Assembly (NCBI RefSeq): GCF_001678675.1
Contig: NZ_LZRN01000039.1
Coordinates: forward strand, 1 to 37,976
From: Gelidibacter algens
Lineage (GTDB): Bacteria; Bacteroidota; Bacteroidia; Flavobacteriales; Flavobacteriaceae
Direction: 5' to 3'
Length of the DNA stretch: 37,976 nucleotides
Part shown: in pieces, positions 1 through 7,563 of the stretch
How positions within the stretch are numbered: the stretch's first letter is position 1
How the letters are laid out: the number at the start of each line of letters is the position of its first letter
Notes under the pieces: generated by a model
Told to the model about the DNA's origin: nothing
Database searches by the model: none
Seen by the model: only the letters and a program-made list of their open reading frames with translations
Made by a program: the position numbers and the translations under genes

Positions 1-1
1 T

Positions 2-962
2 ATAGAGGTCAGTATTTAAATACGTATCTTTATTGTCAGTAAATATATAATATTATGAATGTTTTTAAAGGTCAAAATCTTCTAGAGTTCTCTGATCGGT
101 TCAGAACAGATGAAGAATGCAAGAAATACTTAGCTTCAATTAAATCTGATATGGGCTATAAATGTCTGAGATGTAACCATACTGCTTGTCAAGTGCGCGC
201 GGATTTTGCAAGGCAGTGCAACATCTGTGGGCATATTGAATCTGCCACGGCCAACACTCTTTTTCACAAGGTAAAATTTGGAGTTCGCAAAGCATTTTTT
301 ATTTGTTTTGAAATGGCCACATCAACCAAAAGCCTATCTGCGAGTTACATGGGTGTGCGTTATGGCGTGACTGAAAAGACTGCTCGACTTTTTATGCTGA
401 AAGTCAGAGAAGCTATGGCCTCAAGTGGCAACAGCCCTATGGATGGTGATGTCCACGTTGATGAGTTCGTGCTGGGAGGCAGAGAGGAAGGAAAAACCGG
501 CAGGAGCTATGACAGTAAGAAAAAGAAAGCGGTCACGGCTGTTCAGCTAACCAAGGATGGTAAAGTAAAAAGGATGTATGCCATGAAAATAAATGATTTT
601 TCAGCACAATCCCTACAATACATCTTTGTCAACCATATAAGCCGGGAAGCCGTTGTTACAACGGATAAATGGAGAGGTTATAGGCCCATTGCAAAAGCCT
701 ATAACATCAAACAAATAGAAAGTAATAAGGGATTGAATTTTAAAGCGCTCCATACAATGATACATCAGGTCAAATCTTGGATAAGAACAACCTATTCTTG
801 GGTAAGTCCTGACAATCTAAACAGGTATTTTAATGAGTTTTGTTTTAGAATAAACCGCTCACAAAGCAAAGCCACAATATTCAACAATCTTATTGTGAAA
901 ATGGTGAAAGGAGATAAAATCTATCAAACAGAATTAATGAGCAACTAACTACTGACCTCTAT
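2..962. mobile_element. IS1595-family (ISXO2-like) insertion sequence
   Basis: A complete short insertion sequence. Positions 2-14 (ATAGAGGTCAGTA) are the exact reverse complement of 950-962, a 13-bp perfect terminal inverted repeat that encloses a single transposase gene. The right repeat begins two bases after the transposase stop codon, which is tight packing typical of an IS. The exact outer end and the target duplication cannot be settled because only one base lies to the left of the left repeat; no convincing 8-bp duplication can be read. The element starts at the very edge of the window, so a contig break at a repeated IS copy is possible (inference). Confidence 0.85.
55..948 (+). CDS. 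IS1595-family transposase (ISXO2-like DDE domain)
   Basis: A 297-residue transposase that should cut and paste its own IS using the flanking 13-bp inverted repeats. Visible features: an N-terminal zinc ribbon with two cysteine pairs (CLRC near residue 46 and CNIC near residue 65), typical of the ISXO2-like group, then the DDE-type catalytic core. Candidate catalytic residues are the Asp in HVDEFVLGG (about residue 136), the Asp in TTDKWRGY (about residue 203) and the acidic/Asn position in NRYFNEFCFRIN near the C terminus, as in this family. Length is normal for the family and the frame is intact, so it may be active. There is no passenger gene. The ATG at 55 is the natural start, giving a 40-nt leader after the left repeat. 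Confidence 0.9.
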   Translation: MNVFKGQNLLEFSDRFRTDEECKKYLASIKSDMGYKCLRCNHTACQVRADFARQCNICGHIESATANTLFHKVKFGVRKAFFICFEMATSTKSLSASYMGVRYGVTEKTARLFMLKVREAMASSGNSPMDGDVHVDEFVLGGREEGKTGRSYDSKKKKAVTAVQLTKDGKVKRMYAMKINDFSAQSLQYIFVNHISREAVVTTDKWRGYRPIAKAYNIKQIESNKGLNFKALHTMIHQVKSWIRTTYSWVSPDNLNRYFNEFCFRINRSQSKATIFNNLIVKMVKGDKIYQTELMSN

Positions 963-1169
963 TTAATAAATTAAATATACTATTTTTTGAAACTCGAAAT
1001 ACGATCGCAAGAGCCTAACTCTGAATGTTGCAACTCTAGCTCCTAGATCTTGCAAGTTTGCATTTTAAGTCATATTACATAATTTTTTCTGTAATGGGCT
1101 TTTGTTATAAAATTCCTGAGTTAGTGAAGATTCAACAAAAGCACCTTCAACATAAGTTACAAATCTAAT
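963..1169. other. Intergenic stretch between IS and integrase, no gene recognised
   Basis: About 200 AT-rich bases between the right end of the IS and the 3' end of the integrase. I see no recognisable coding remnant, RNA or strong terminator, only a weak inverted repeat (ATTACA / TGTAAT) near 1074-1095. It probably belongs to the integrated element. Confidence 0.4.
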
Positions 1170-2414
1170 TCAATCCCTTTTCAGTTCATCCTTAGCATTC
1201 AAGGTTTTTTGTAAATCAATCATATCTTTACTTAATTTCTCCTCTAATACACGTGCATAAATTTGAGTTGTCGCAACTTTTGTGTGTCCCAATAATTTAG
1301 AAACTGTTTCTATAGGCACGCCATTGCTCAAAGTAACAGTAGTGGCGAAAGTGTGCCGTGCCATATGAAAGGTAAGATTTTTTCGAATTCCAGCCTCGGA
1401 AGCAATTTCTTTGAGATACAGATTGATTTTGACATTACTCACAACAGGAAATAAGGTTTCCGAGACAACTGCCATAGGATGATTATCATATTTCTCCAAT
1501 AGTAATTTCGCTTTGTCCAGCAATGGTACTTTGACTTTTGTTTTAGTCTTTTGCCGGTGGATAACAATCCAATTATTTCCATCCATACCATCTAAAACGT
1601 GCTTTGCCTTAAGATTTTTAATATCTACATAACTGATACCTGTATAGCAACTGAAAAGAAAAATATCACGTACTCTTTCAAGTCTGCCAACGGGAAAATA
1701 GCAGGTTTCGAGATTAGACAGTTCATTAGCAGTCAAAAAATCACGCTCTTTCTTATCAAAGGTCATTTTCCAGCGCATAAATGGATCTTTGTCCAACCAT
1801 TCCAAATGATAGGAAAGAGTCACCATCTTACGAAGCCTTTGGATATGTTTCATGACCGTATTATGCCCCATTTCCCTATCGTGTCCCTTTGGGTAGTAAG
1901 CGTGCAGAAAGCGCTCAAAATCGCAGATAAATTTATAATCCAACTGTTTTAAGTAAATATCAGGAGCTTTTTTATCCTTTAAAAGGAACTTCTTGATATA
2001 GTCTTCAGTAACGGAAAAATTTCTGATGGAGCCAGCTGCATGGGTGTATTCTATTTTCTTGGAATGATATTCAATAAGCTCCAGTAATGTTTTCGAACTT
2101 TGATCTTCGCCAAGAAATATAGTTTTGATTCTCTTTGCTGTTATTAGTTCTCCTTGAAATTTTAAATCCTGAAATATTTGAAAGAGTAATACGCGAGATT
2201 CTTCCAAATACTGATTGATTTGTCTTGCGTCGGAAGAGTTACCTAGAACCTTTTTGTTCTTACTATCCCACAAATCGAGGGATACTTTTCGTTTTAAACT
2301 AATTTCAATTCTTTCTTGATTGACAGTTACCCTTGCATAAAGTAAGGCACTGTTGTTTTGTGCTTTCTTGGGGTTTACCCAAAAGCGGATGGAAAATGTT
2401 TTTGAAGTACGCAT
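1170..2414 (-). CDS. Tyrosine recombinase / integrase (Bacteroidetes mobile-element type)
   Basis: Site-specific recombinase of the tyrosine (phage integrase) class, about 414 residues. Order: an N-terminal arm-type DNA-binding region beginning SFSIRFWVNPKK-like, a SAM-like core-binding domain (about residues 100-210), then the catalytic domain. Catalytic residues visible: Lys in RQKTKTKVKVPL, His and Arg in FHMARHTFATT, His in LLGHTKVATTQIYARV and the nucleophile Tyr in the same motif. The first catalytic Arg (usually TGxR) is replaced: the sequence reads CYTGISYVDIKNL, as in integrases of Bacteroides conjugative transposons such as IntDOT. An upstream in-frame ATG at 2438 exists, but the ATG at 2414 (MRTSKTFSIRF) fits the family better. 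The gene lies on the 3' side of a tRNA-Arg, a classic integration arrangement; the rest of the element should be to the left. Confidence 0.9.
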   Translation of the reverse strand: MRTSKTFSIRFWVNPKKAQNNSALLYARVTVNQERIEISLKRKVSLDLWDSKNKKVLGNSSDARQINQYLEESRVLLFQIFQDLKFQGELITAKRIKTIFLGEDQSSKTLLELIEYHSKKIEYTHAAGSIRNFSVTEDYIKKFLLKDKKAPDIYLKQLDYKFICDFERFLHAYYPKGHDREMGHNTVMKHIQRLRKMVTLSYHLEWLDKDPFMRWKMTFDKKERDFLTANELSNLETCYFPVGRLERVRDIFLFSCYTGISYVDIKNLKAKHVLDGMDGNNWIVIHRQKTKTKVKVPLLDKAKLLLEKYDNHPMAVVSETLFPVVSNVKINLYLKEIASEAGIRKNLTFHMARHTFATTVTLSNGVPIETVSKLLGHTKVATTQIYARVLEEKLSKDMIDLQKTLNAKDELKRD

Positions 2415-2493
2415 AGTTGTCGTCTTTAAATGAAACAATCTTTTAAGACGAAAGTCAAATCAACTACATCAATTCAATTTAAGGAATTTTTCT

Positions 2494-2536
2494 TAAAAGA
2501 GACCTCAGGTCTCTTTTATATAAAAGGTCTCTTTTT
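2494..2536. repeat. Perfect 25-bp palindrome plus a third repeat of its arm, upstream of integrase
   Basis: Positions 2494-2505 (TAAAAGAGACCT) and 2507-2518 are exact 12-bp inverted arms around a single central base. The right arm (AGGTCTCTTTT) recurs as a direct copy at 2525-2535, 18 bp downstream. The group sits 80-120 bp upstream of the integrase start. Possible roles are an operator or attenuator for the integrase gene or recombinase arm-type sites; the sequence alone does not choose between them. Confidence 0.6.
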
Positions 2537-2590
2537 AACTACCATTTTAATTCAAATCATATCAAATTAAAGGAGCTCATAAAAACCTAA

Positions 2591-2622
2591 AAACCAAGCA
2601 AATCCTAAAACTTGCTTGGTTT
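2591..2622 (-). terminator. Hairpin terminator downstream of tRNA-Arg
   Basis: Exact 11-bp arms 2591-2601 (AAACCAAGCAA) and 2612-2622 around a 10-nt loop. Read on the minus strand, the direction of the tRNA, the stem runs into a T-rich tract, so it probably ends the yqeY/tRNA transcript. The plus strand also has T residues after the stem, so it may work both ways. Confidence 0.65.
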
Positions 2623-2625
2623 TGA

Positions 2626-2643
2626 TACCATCTGTAGATGGTA
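2626..2643. repeat. 18-bp palindrome abutting the tRNA-Arg 3' end
   Basis: TACCATCT at 2626-2633 and AGATGGTA at 2636-2643 are exact inverted arms around a 2-bp centre, ending five bases from the last tRNA base. Given the neighbouring integrase this could be part of the element's attachment/core site; it could equally be a short RNA processing hairpin. Function is inferred from position only. Confidence 0.45.
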
Positions 2644-2647
2644 AAAG

Positions 2648-2721
2648 TGACCGCGAAGGGATTCGAACCCCCAACCCTCAGAGCCGAAATCTGATATTCT
2701 ATCCAATTGAACTACGCAGCC
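2648..2721 (-). tRNA. tRNA-Arg (anticodon TCG)
   Basis: A full 74-nt cloverleaf folds on the minus strand. The acceptor stem GGCTGCG pairs with CGCGGTC (two G-T pairs), the D arm is GTTC/GAAT, the anticodon stem is TCAGA/TCTGA with loop TTTCGGC giving anticodon TCG (reads CGA and other CGN codons), the variable loop has five bases, and the T arm GGGGG-TTCGAAT-CCCTT is intact. The discriminator is A and CCA is not encoded. It lies 34 bp downstream of yqeY on the same strand and its 3' end faces the integrase, so it is the likely integration target and remains functional after integration. Confidence 0.93.
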
Positions 2722-2755
2722 AAATTCCCGCTTTCGCGGAAATATTTTTCTTATT

Positions 2756-3205
2756 TTAAGATAACTTACTCTTCACTATATTTGAAATCGTTTTCCCATC
2801 GGCCTGACCAGCTAATTTTTGATTCACAATGCCCATCACTTTCCCCATATCTTTCATGCCTTCTGCTCCTGTACTCGCAATGGTTTCTGAAACAACTTTT
2901 TCAATCTCTGCTTCACTTAATTGTGCTGGTAAAAACTGACTGATGATTTCTGCCTGTGCCAATTCTGGCTCGGCCAAATCGTTTCTGTTCTGTTCTGTAT
3001 AAATAGCGGCACTATCCTTACGCTGCTTTACCAGTTTTGACAAAATCTTGATTTCTTGTTCTTCAGTAATCTCTTCTTTTGAACCCGTTTCTGTCTGTGC
3101 CAGCAAGATTTCAGATTTAACAGCTCTTAAAGCCGCCAATGCTTCTTGATCTTTACTTTTCATTGCCGCCTTCATGGCAGTCATTAAATCTTCTTGTAAG
3201 CTCAT
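2756..3205 (-). CDS. yqeY: GatB/YqeY domain protein
   Basis: A 149-residue protein of the YqeY family, related to the C-terminal helical tail domain of GatB (subunit of the Asp-tRNA(Asn)/Glu-tRNA(Gln) amidotransferase), thought to bind tRNA or amidotransferase partners; the exact role is not established. The family pattern is clear: an N-terminal MSLQEDLMTAMKAAMKSKD helix, ALRAVKSEI, then a C-terminal GKVMGIVNQKLAGQADGKTI segment. The open frame extends to 3235, but the ATG at 3205 (MSLQEDL) matches family starts. It follows the ftsZ terminator on the same strand and precedes tRNA-Arg, so it is probably transcribed from its own promoter in the 3206-3375 gap; a weak -7-like TATCTTCG lies just upstream on the minus strand. 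Confidence 0.92.
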   Translation of the reverse strand: MSLQEDLMTAMKAAMKSKDQEALAALRAVKSEILLAQTETGSKEEITEEQEIKILSKLVKQRKDSAAIYTEQNRNDLAEPELAQAEIISQFLPAQLSEAEIEKVVSETIASTGAEGMKDMGKVMGIVNQKLAGQADGKTISNIVKSKLS

Positions 3206-3375
3206 AATTTTTTTTTGATGTTGCGAAGATAACAAAAAGTAAGGAGTGTTAGGTAAGCCTATGGCATGATAATTACAAATTAAACGGAACAGCTTCCTTC
3301 ATTGATTGGGGACTAGAACAGTTTTTTGAACTTAAAATTCGTCTCCATCCTTTTCCTTGATTCCATAACATAAAA

Positions 3376-3405
3376 AATCCGAAAAGTGCATGTCCTTTTC
3401 GGATT
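3376..3405 (-). terminator. Terminator of the dcw cluster after ftsZ
   Basis: Exact 11-bp arms AATCCGAAAAG (3376-3386) and CTTTTCGGATT (3395-3405) with an 8-nt loop. On the minus strand the stem is followed by a run of T (complement of 3371-3377). It lies 25 nt past the ftsZ stop, so it should end the long mraZ-ftsZ transcript. Confidence 0.85.
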
Positions 3406-3430
3406 CTTCAATACTAAAAAAAATTGGCTA

Positions 3431-5329
3431 TTAATCTACATTATCATGCAAAAATGAGTTATTGCTTCTCAACTGCACATCATCATTATCATCAGTTCCT
3501 ACTGACATTCTAGAAGCGTTGATATCAGAAGAATATCTTTTCTCTTCCAAGTTGACGCCTTGCCTTTTATAGGCTGGCTCTTTTTCAATTTCATCAATCT
3601 TTGCTGAACTGAATTTATAATTGAAGTCCTTCATTTTGCGTCTTCTTTCGTCAGCGCGTTCTTTCAGCATGTCAGAAATTGGACTGTTCAATGGATCGAC
3701 TTCTCCTGGAGTATATGTCTCTTCTTTTGTCGAAATCACCTTCTTTTCGAACACAATGTCTTCTTCAATTTCTGGCTTTTGCTTCGTTTTTGTCTTGTTC
3801 AATGAAGATTCAAAGGTTGAAAAATCATCAAGCGCATATCGCTTTTCTCCTTTTTCGTCCGCTTGGGTCACAGGAATGATTTCAATGTGATCATTGACAT
3901 TTATGTTTTTTGTAGTCTCGTCCAAATCAAAAAGCACTCTCTTCTCATTTTCTGGAGTCTCCTCAAAATTCTGGTTGAACAATGGCAGATCAAAAGTGAG
4001 TGTTATCTGCTCATCCTCTTCAAAGATTTCTTTTGGTTGTTCTGCTTTAAATGGAGCAATAGGCGTAATAATAAAATCCTCTTCCTCTACACTGCTGTCC
4101 AAGACCTCATCGTAAATAACGTTGAGCTTCTTTATAAATTCAGTGGTTGGAATCAGGTCCATTTTGATGTCCTTTTTCTCTTCTTCCACTAATTTGTGGA
4201 TCACCACCTTTTCTTCTTCCTTTTCAAGAACGATTTCTGGTTTAATGATCGCTGGTTCACGCTCCTTAACCTTGACGTCATTACTGTCGTCTTCCAAAGC
4301 ATGAACGACTTTCTTAATTTCTGTATTTGAAATTTCATCTTGTTGTTCAATGTCAAAACCCGTGGCAATAATGGTGACTGAAATAGATTCTTGCAAAGAT
4401 TCATCCTCGCCTACACCCATGATGATGTTTGCACCATGTCCGGCTTCATTTTGAATATGGTCGTTGATTTCTCCAATTTCATCAATAGTAATTTCCTGAA
4501 CACCAGAAACGATGAGCAACAATACATTTTTGGCTCCAGTAATTTTATTATCATTTAGCAACGGAGAATCTAAAGCTTTCATAATAGCTTCTTGCGCACG
4601 CGTTTTACCAGATGCGGTTGCCGAACCCATAATGGCTGTCCCGCTATTGCTTAATACGGTCTTAGCATCCCGTAAATCAATATTTTGAGTGTAGTGATGG
4701 GTAATCACTTCTGCAATTCCTCTAGAAGCTGTGGCCAATACCTCATCTGCCTTAGAGAACCCTGCTTTAAAGCCTAAGTTGCCATAAACCTCACGCAGCT
4801 TGTTATTGTTGATGACGACTAAAGAATCACAATGACTTCTCAAGGTTTCAATCCCTTTTTGAGCTTGTTCATTTCTGGTTTTTCCTTCAAATAGGAAAGG
4901 CATTGTGACAATGCCAACCGTCAGTATTTCCAATTCCTTGGCCATTTTAGCAATCACTGGAGCGGCACCAGTACCTGTTCCTCCACCCATACCCGCAGTA
5001 ATAAATACCATTTTTGTATTGGTATCCAACATGCGGCGAATATCTTCTAAACTCTCAAGCGCGGCTTGCTCTCCCACTTCTGGGTTAGCGCCGGCACCAA
5101 GACCTTCTGTCAAATTAACGCCTAGCTGAATTTTGTTTGGAACCCCACTGTTATGGAGCGCTTGGGAATCTGTATTGCAGATGACAAAATCAACGCCTTT
5201 GATGCCTTGTAGGAACATGTGGTTTATGGCATTGCTTCCTCCGCCACCAACACCGATCACCTTAATGACGTTGGATTGGTTTTTTGGCAAATCGAATGCG
5301 ATGTTTCCAAATTCATTTTTATTGCTCAT
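3431..5329 (-). CDS. ftsZ: Cell division protein FtsZ
   Basis: Tubulin-like GTPase that forms the cytoplasmic Z ring and recruits the divisome. The GTP-binding signature GGGTGTG lies at about residues 115-121, preceded by VIGVGGGGSNAINHM; the T7 catalytic loop reads NIDLRDAKTVL. The polymerising core ends near residue 325. It is followed by an unusually long, charged linker of about 280 residues rich in Glu, Lys and Asp, which is the Bacteroidetes form (632 residues against about 380 in E. coli), and ends in a short conserved-looking tail (NNSFLHDNVD) that is the likely FtsA-binding peptide. Start is ATG at 5329. It is the last gene of the cluster, separated from ftsA by a palindromic tandem repeat that may tune its expression. 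Confidence 0.98.
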   Translation of the reverse strand: MSNKNEFGNIAFDLPKNQSNVIKVIGVGGGGSNAINHMFLQGIKGVDFVICNTDSQALHNSGVPNKIQLGVNLTEGLGAGANPEVGEQAALESLEDIRRMLDTNTKMVFITAGMGGGTGTGAAPVIAKMAKELEILTVGIVTMPFLFEGKTRNEQAQKGIETLRSHCDSLVVINNNKLREVYGNLGFKAGFSKADEVLATASRGIAEVITHHYTQNIDLRDAKTVLSNSGTAIMGSATASGKTRAQEAIMKALDSPLLNDNKITGAKNVLLLIVSGVQEITIDEIGEINDHIQNEAGHGANIIMGVGEDESLQESISVTIIATGFDIEQQDEISNTEIKKVVHALEDDSNDVKVKEREPAIIKPEIVLEKEEEKVVIHKLVEEEKKDIKMDLIPTTEFIKKLNVIYDEVLDSSVEEEDFIITPIAPFKAEQPKEIFEEDEQITLTFDLPLFNQNFEETPENEKRVLFDLDETTKNINVNDHIEIIPVTQADEKGEKRYALDDFSTFESSLNKTKTKQKPEIEEDIVFEKKVISTKEETYTPGEVDPLNSPISDMLKERADERRRKMKDFNYKFSSAKIDEIEKEPAYKRQGVNLEEKRYSSDINASRMSVGTDDNDDVQLRSNNSFLHDNVD

Positions 5330-5370
5330 AATGTTTCGGGTTTTTTCTGGATTCTTAATTAATATTTCTG

Positions 5371-5515
5371 TTGTTGAGACAGATAATTATCTGTCTCTAT
5401 GTTGCGTTGTTGAGACAGATAATGATCTGTCTCTATGTTGCGTTGTTGAGACAGATAATTATCTGTCTCTATGTTGCGTTGTGGGCGACAGATGATGATC
5501 TGTCGCTACTCGGCG
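5371..5515. repeat. Four-unit 36-bp palindromic tandem repeat between ftsA and ftsZ
   Basis: Units begin at 5371, 5407, 5443 and 5479 and repeat every 36 bp. Each contains a palindrome with arms GAGACAGAT / ATCTGTCTC around a 4-bp centre (AATT, AATG or AATT in units 1-3). The fourth unit is diverged, but its arms changed together: GCGACAGAT pairs exactly with ATCTGTCGC. The last arm touches the ftsA stop codon. The array fills most of the ftsA-ftsZ gap and would place four stable hairpins in the mRNA just before ftsZ. There are no spacers, so it is not a CRISPR. Confidence 0.9.
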
Positions 5516-6840
5516 TTATCTAAAAAATCTTTGACGCGATCGGTTAATTTATCTAAAAATGATCGGCGTTCCTTCTTTATTGGTGGGATCAATACCTCTT
5601 CTTCTTCTATTGGTGCTGCAGCGATTTCAACGTCTTCAACGGTCTCCTTTTCGGCCGCCTTTTCAATGCGCTTACGTTCTTGACGTTTTAAGCCGTCCAT
5701 CACCAAGCCAACAGCCGTGGCGTACAATGGGCTCGCTATTTCCTCATCACTATCACCCGCCAAATGCTCATTAGGATACCCTATTCTGGTATCCATCCCA
5801 GTGATGTACTCTACCAACTGCTTTAAATGCTTAAGTTGTGCACCACCGCCGGTTAAAACGATTCCGGCAATGAGCTTTTTCTTTTGCTCTTCGTGTCCGT
5901 AATTTTTTATTTCAACATATACCTGTTCAACAATTTCAACGACACGTGCGTGAATGATTTTCGATAGGTTTTTAAGGGTAATTTCCTTTGGCTCCCGTCC
6001 TCTTAATCCCGGAATGGAAACAATTTCATTATCCTTATTTTCTCCTGGCCATGCCGAACCGAATTTTATTTTCAATAACTCAGCTTGTTTCTCTATGATA
6101 GAACAGCCTTCTTTGATGTCTTCAGTAATCACATTGCCTCCAAAAGGAATCACTGCGGTATGACGGATAATGCCATCTTTAAAAACCGCAAGATCTGTAG
6201 TTCCACCTCCTATATCAATCAAGGCAACACCCGCTTCCTTTTCTTCCTGACTCAACACAGCGTTTGCTGAGGCTAATGGCTCCAATGTAATGCCCTCCAA
6301 CTCCAAACCTGAACTCTTTACACAGCGTCCAATGTTTCTGATGGAAGATACCTGACCCACCACCACATGGAAATTAGCTTCCAACCGTCCGCCATACATC
6401 CCAATAGGTTCTTTAATTTCTGCCTGCCCATCAATTTTGTATTCTTGAGGCAACACATGGATAATTTCTTCTCCAGGAAGCATCACCAACTTGTGTACCT
6501 GGTTGATCAATCGGTCAATATCCTCTTCATCAATTACCAATTCAGAATTGGCTCGTGTGATGTAATCACTATGCTGCAAACTTCTGATATGCTGACCTGC
6601 AATACCTACGGTTACTTCTTCAATCTTCTGTCCGCTTTCAGCTTCCGCTTCTTGAATAGCTTGCTGAATGGACTGAATGGTTTGTGTGATGTTATTCACC
6701 ACGCCTCTATGTACGCCCAAACTCTTAGCTCTCCCTATTCCTAAAATTTCGGCTTTACCATAGTCATTTTTACGACCAATCATAGCCACAATCTTTGTTG
6801 TGCCTACGTCCAATCCTACTGAAATTTTATTATTTTCCAT
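5506..6840 (-). CDS. ftsA: Cell division protein FtsA
   Basis: Actin-like ATPase that tethers FtsZ to the inner membrane and connects it to periplasmic division proteins. Seen: phosphate-1 motif GLDVGTTKIVAMIG at residues 9-22, the SHS2 (1C) domain with EEVTVGIAGQHIRS, phosphate-2 motif LIDIGGGTTDLAVF near residue 210, the adenosine motif LTGGGAQLKHL near residue 332, and a C-terminal amphipathic membrane-targeting helix, SFLDKLTDRVKDFLDN, after a charged linker. Length (444) is normal for Bacteroidetes. Start ATG at 6840 lies 3 nt after the ftsQ stop, so the two are translationally close. The TAG stop is one base inside the arm of the palindromic repeat that separates it from ftsZ. Confidence 0.98.
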   Translation of the reverse strand: MENNKISVGLDVGTTKIVAMIGRKNDYGKAEILGIGRAKSLGVHRGVVNNITQTIQSIQQAIQEAEAESGQKIEEVTVGIAGQHIRSLQHSDYITRANSELVIDEEDIDRLINQVHKLVMLPGEEIIHVLPQEYKIDGQAEIKEPIGMYGGRLEANFHVVVGQVSSIRNIGRCVKSSGLELEGITLEPLASANAVLSQEEKEAGVALIDIGGGTTDLAVFKDGIIRHTAVIPFGGNVITEDIKEGCSIIEKQAELLKIKFGSAWPGENKDNEIVSIPGLRGREPKEITLKNLSKIIHARVVEIVEQVYVEIKNYGHEEQKKKLIAGIVLTGGGAQLKHLKQLVEYITGMDTRIGYPNEHLAGDSDEEIASPLYATAVGLVMDGLKRQERKRIEKAAEKETVEDVEIAAAPIEEEEVLIPPIKKERRSFLDKLTDRVKDFLDNAE

Positions 6841-6843
6841 CCT

Positions 6844-7563
6844 TTACTTTTTGGTACATATGACCTGTTTATCAAATCTTAGATTGACGGCACTGTAAGT
6901 GTTCAGAGTACCATCTTTCATTGCTTTTTGATAGAAAGCCTTAAGATTATTTATCTTTTTATCCAGTTTGTCCAAGGACCCTAACTGTATCTTAAAATCA
7001 TTCAATCTAAACTTTAGATCAATGCTTTTATTTTCGTTTTGGTGAATTTCTGTAACATGGTTTCTTAAAAATTCATCGCTTTGAACTTTTCTAGCAATTT
7101 GAAACACATTATATAACTCATTTTTAGCGATAGAACCAGTTACCAAAGGGACCCTTGAGGCGTAATTTGTTGATAAAGGCATGTAGGATCCTTCATCATC
7201 AATGTAGTAAGATGCATTTGTACTTACTCTCGCAATTGGTTTCTTTTGTTCTATTTCAGCGGTCAATGTGCCATCAACGTTGATGAACACTTGCGCCTGC
7301 TTGATCATGACGTTGGCGTTCAGGGCAGATTCCAAGTCGTTCAAATCTATCATTTCTTTAGGCTTATTTGCAACACCCTCCTGATTTTGTATTAACAATT
7401 TACTAACAGTCTCATGCGTAACAAATAAATTCTCATCACCCAGAAATTTGATATGAGGTGTACTCACTTTTCTGGCAGAATTCCTAATGGAGGAAAACGC
7501 GAAAAGAAATGCTACCAATACCAGCAATCCTATGATTTTTATATAATTATAATTTATTTTCAA
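6844..7563 (-). CDS. ftsQ: Cell division protein FtsQ/DivIB
   Basis: Bitopic divisome protein of 239 residues that links FtsA/FtsZ to FtsL and the septal synthases. A single membrane helix (about residues 9-26, IKIIGLLVLVAFLFAF) is followed by a periplasmic region with a POTRA-like N-terminal part (ISxxT-type stretch LFVTHETVSKLLIQNQ) and a beta domain (GSYMPLSTNYASRVPLVTG). Sequence conservation is low, as usual for FtsQ, so position between murC and ftsA is a large part of the evidence. The start is TTG at 7563, overlapping the murC end by 17 nt (translational coupling likely); no better ATG is available before the membrane helix. Confidence 0.92.
   Translation of the reverse strand: MKINYNYIKIIGLLVLVAFLFAFSSIRNSARKVSTPHIKFLGDENLFVTHETVSKLLIQNQEGVANKPKEMIDLNDLESALNANVMIKQAQVFINVDGTLTAEIEQKKPIARVSTNASYYIDDEGSYMPLSTNYASRVPLVTGSIAKNELYNVFQIARKVQSDEFLRNHVTEIHQNENKSIDLKFRLNDFKIQLGSLDKLDKKINNLKAFYQKAMKDGTLNTYSAVNLRFDKQVICTKK

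Noticed and set aside
1-970. 8-bp target duplication flanking the IS
   Set aside because: Only one to four bases precede the left end in the window and no tested boundary gives a matching flank, so it cannot be called.
1599-1952. 117-codon plus-strand frame inside the integrase
   Set aside because: It is fully antisense to a well-supported recombinase and has no recognisable motif.
1170-2438. Prophage
   Set aside because: Only an integrase is present; there are no structural, lysis or replication phage genes in the window.
2727-2750. Imperfect hairpin CCCGCTTTCGCGG as a yqeY terminator
   Set aside because: The arms are bulged and no T-run follows on the minus strand; it is more likely a common dispersed repeat or chance.
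3621-5129. Several open frames of 60-120 codons antisense or out of frame within ftsZ
   Set aside because: They are shadows of the long charged FtsZ linker and core; none has a recognisable domain.
5371-5515. 36-bp periodic repeat looking like a CRISPR array
   Set aside because: The units are contiguous with no unique spacers and there are no cas genes; it is a palindromic tandem repeat.
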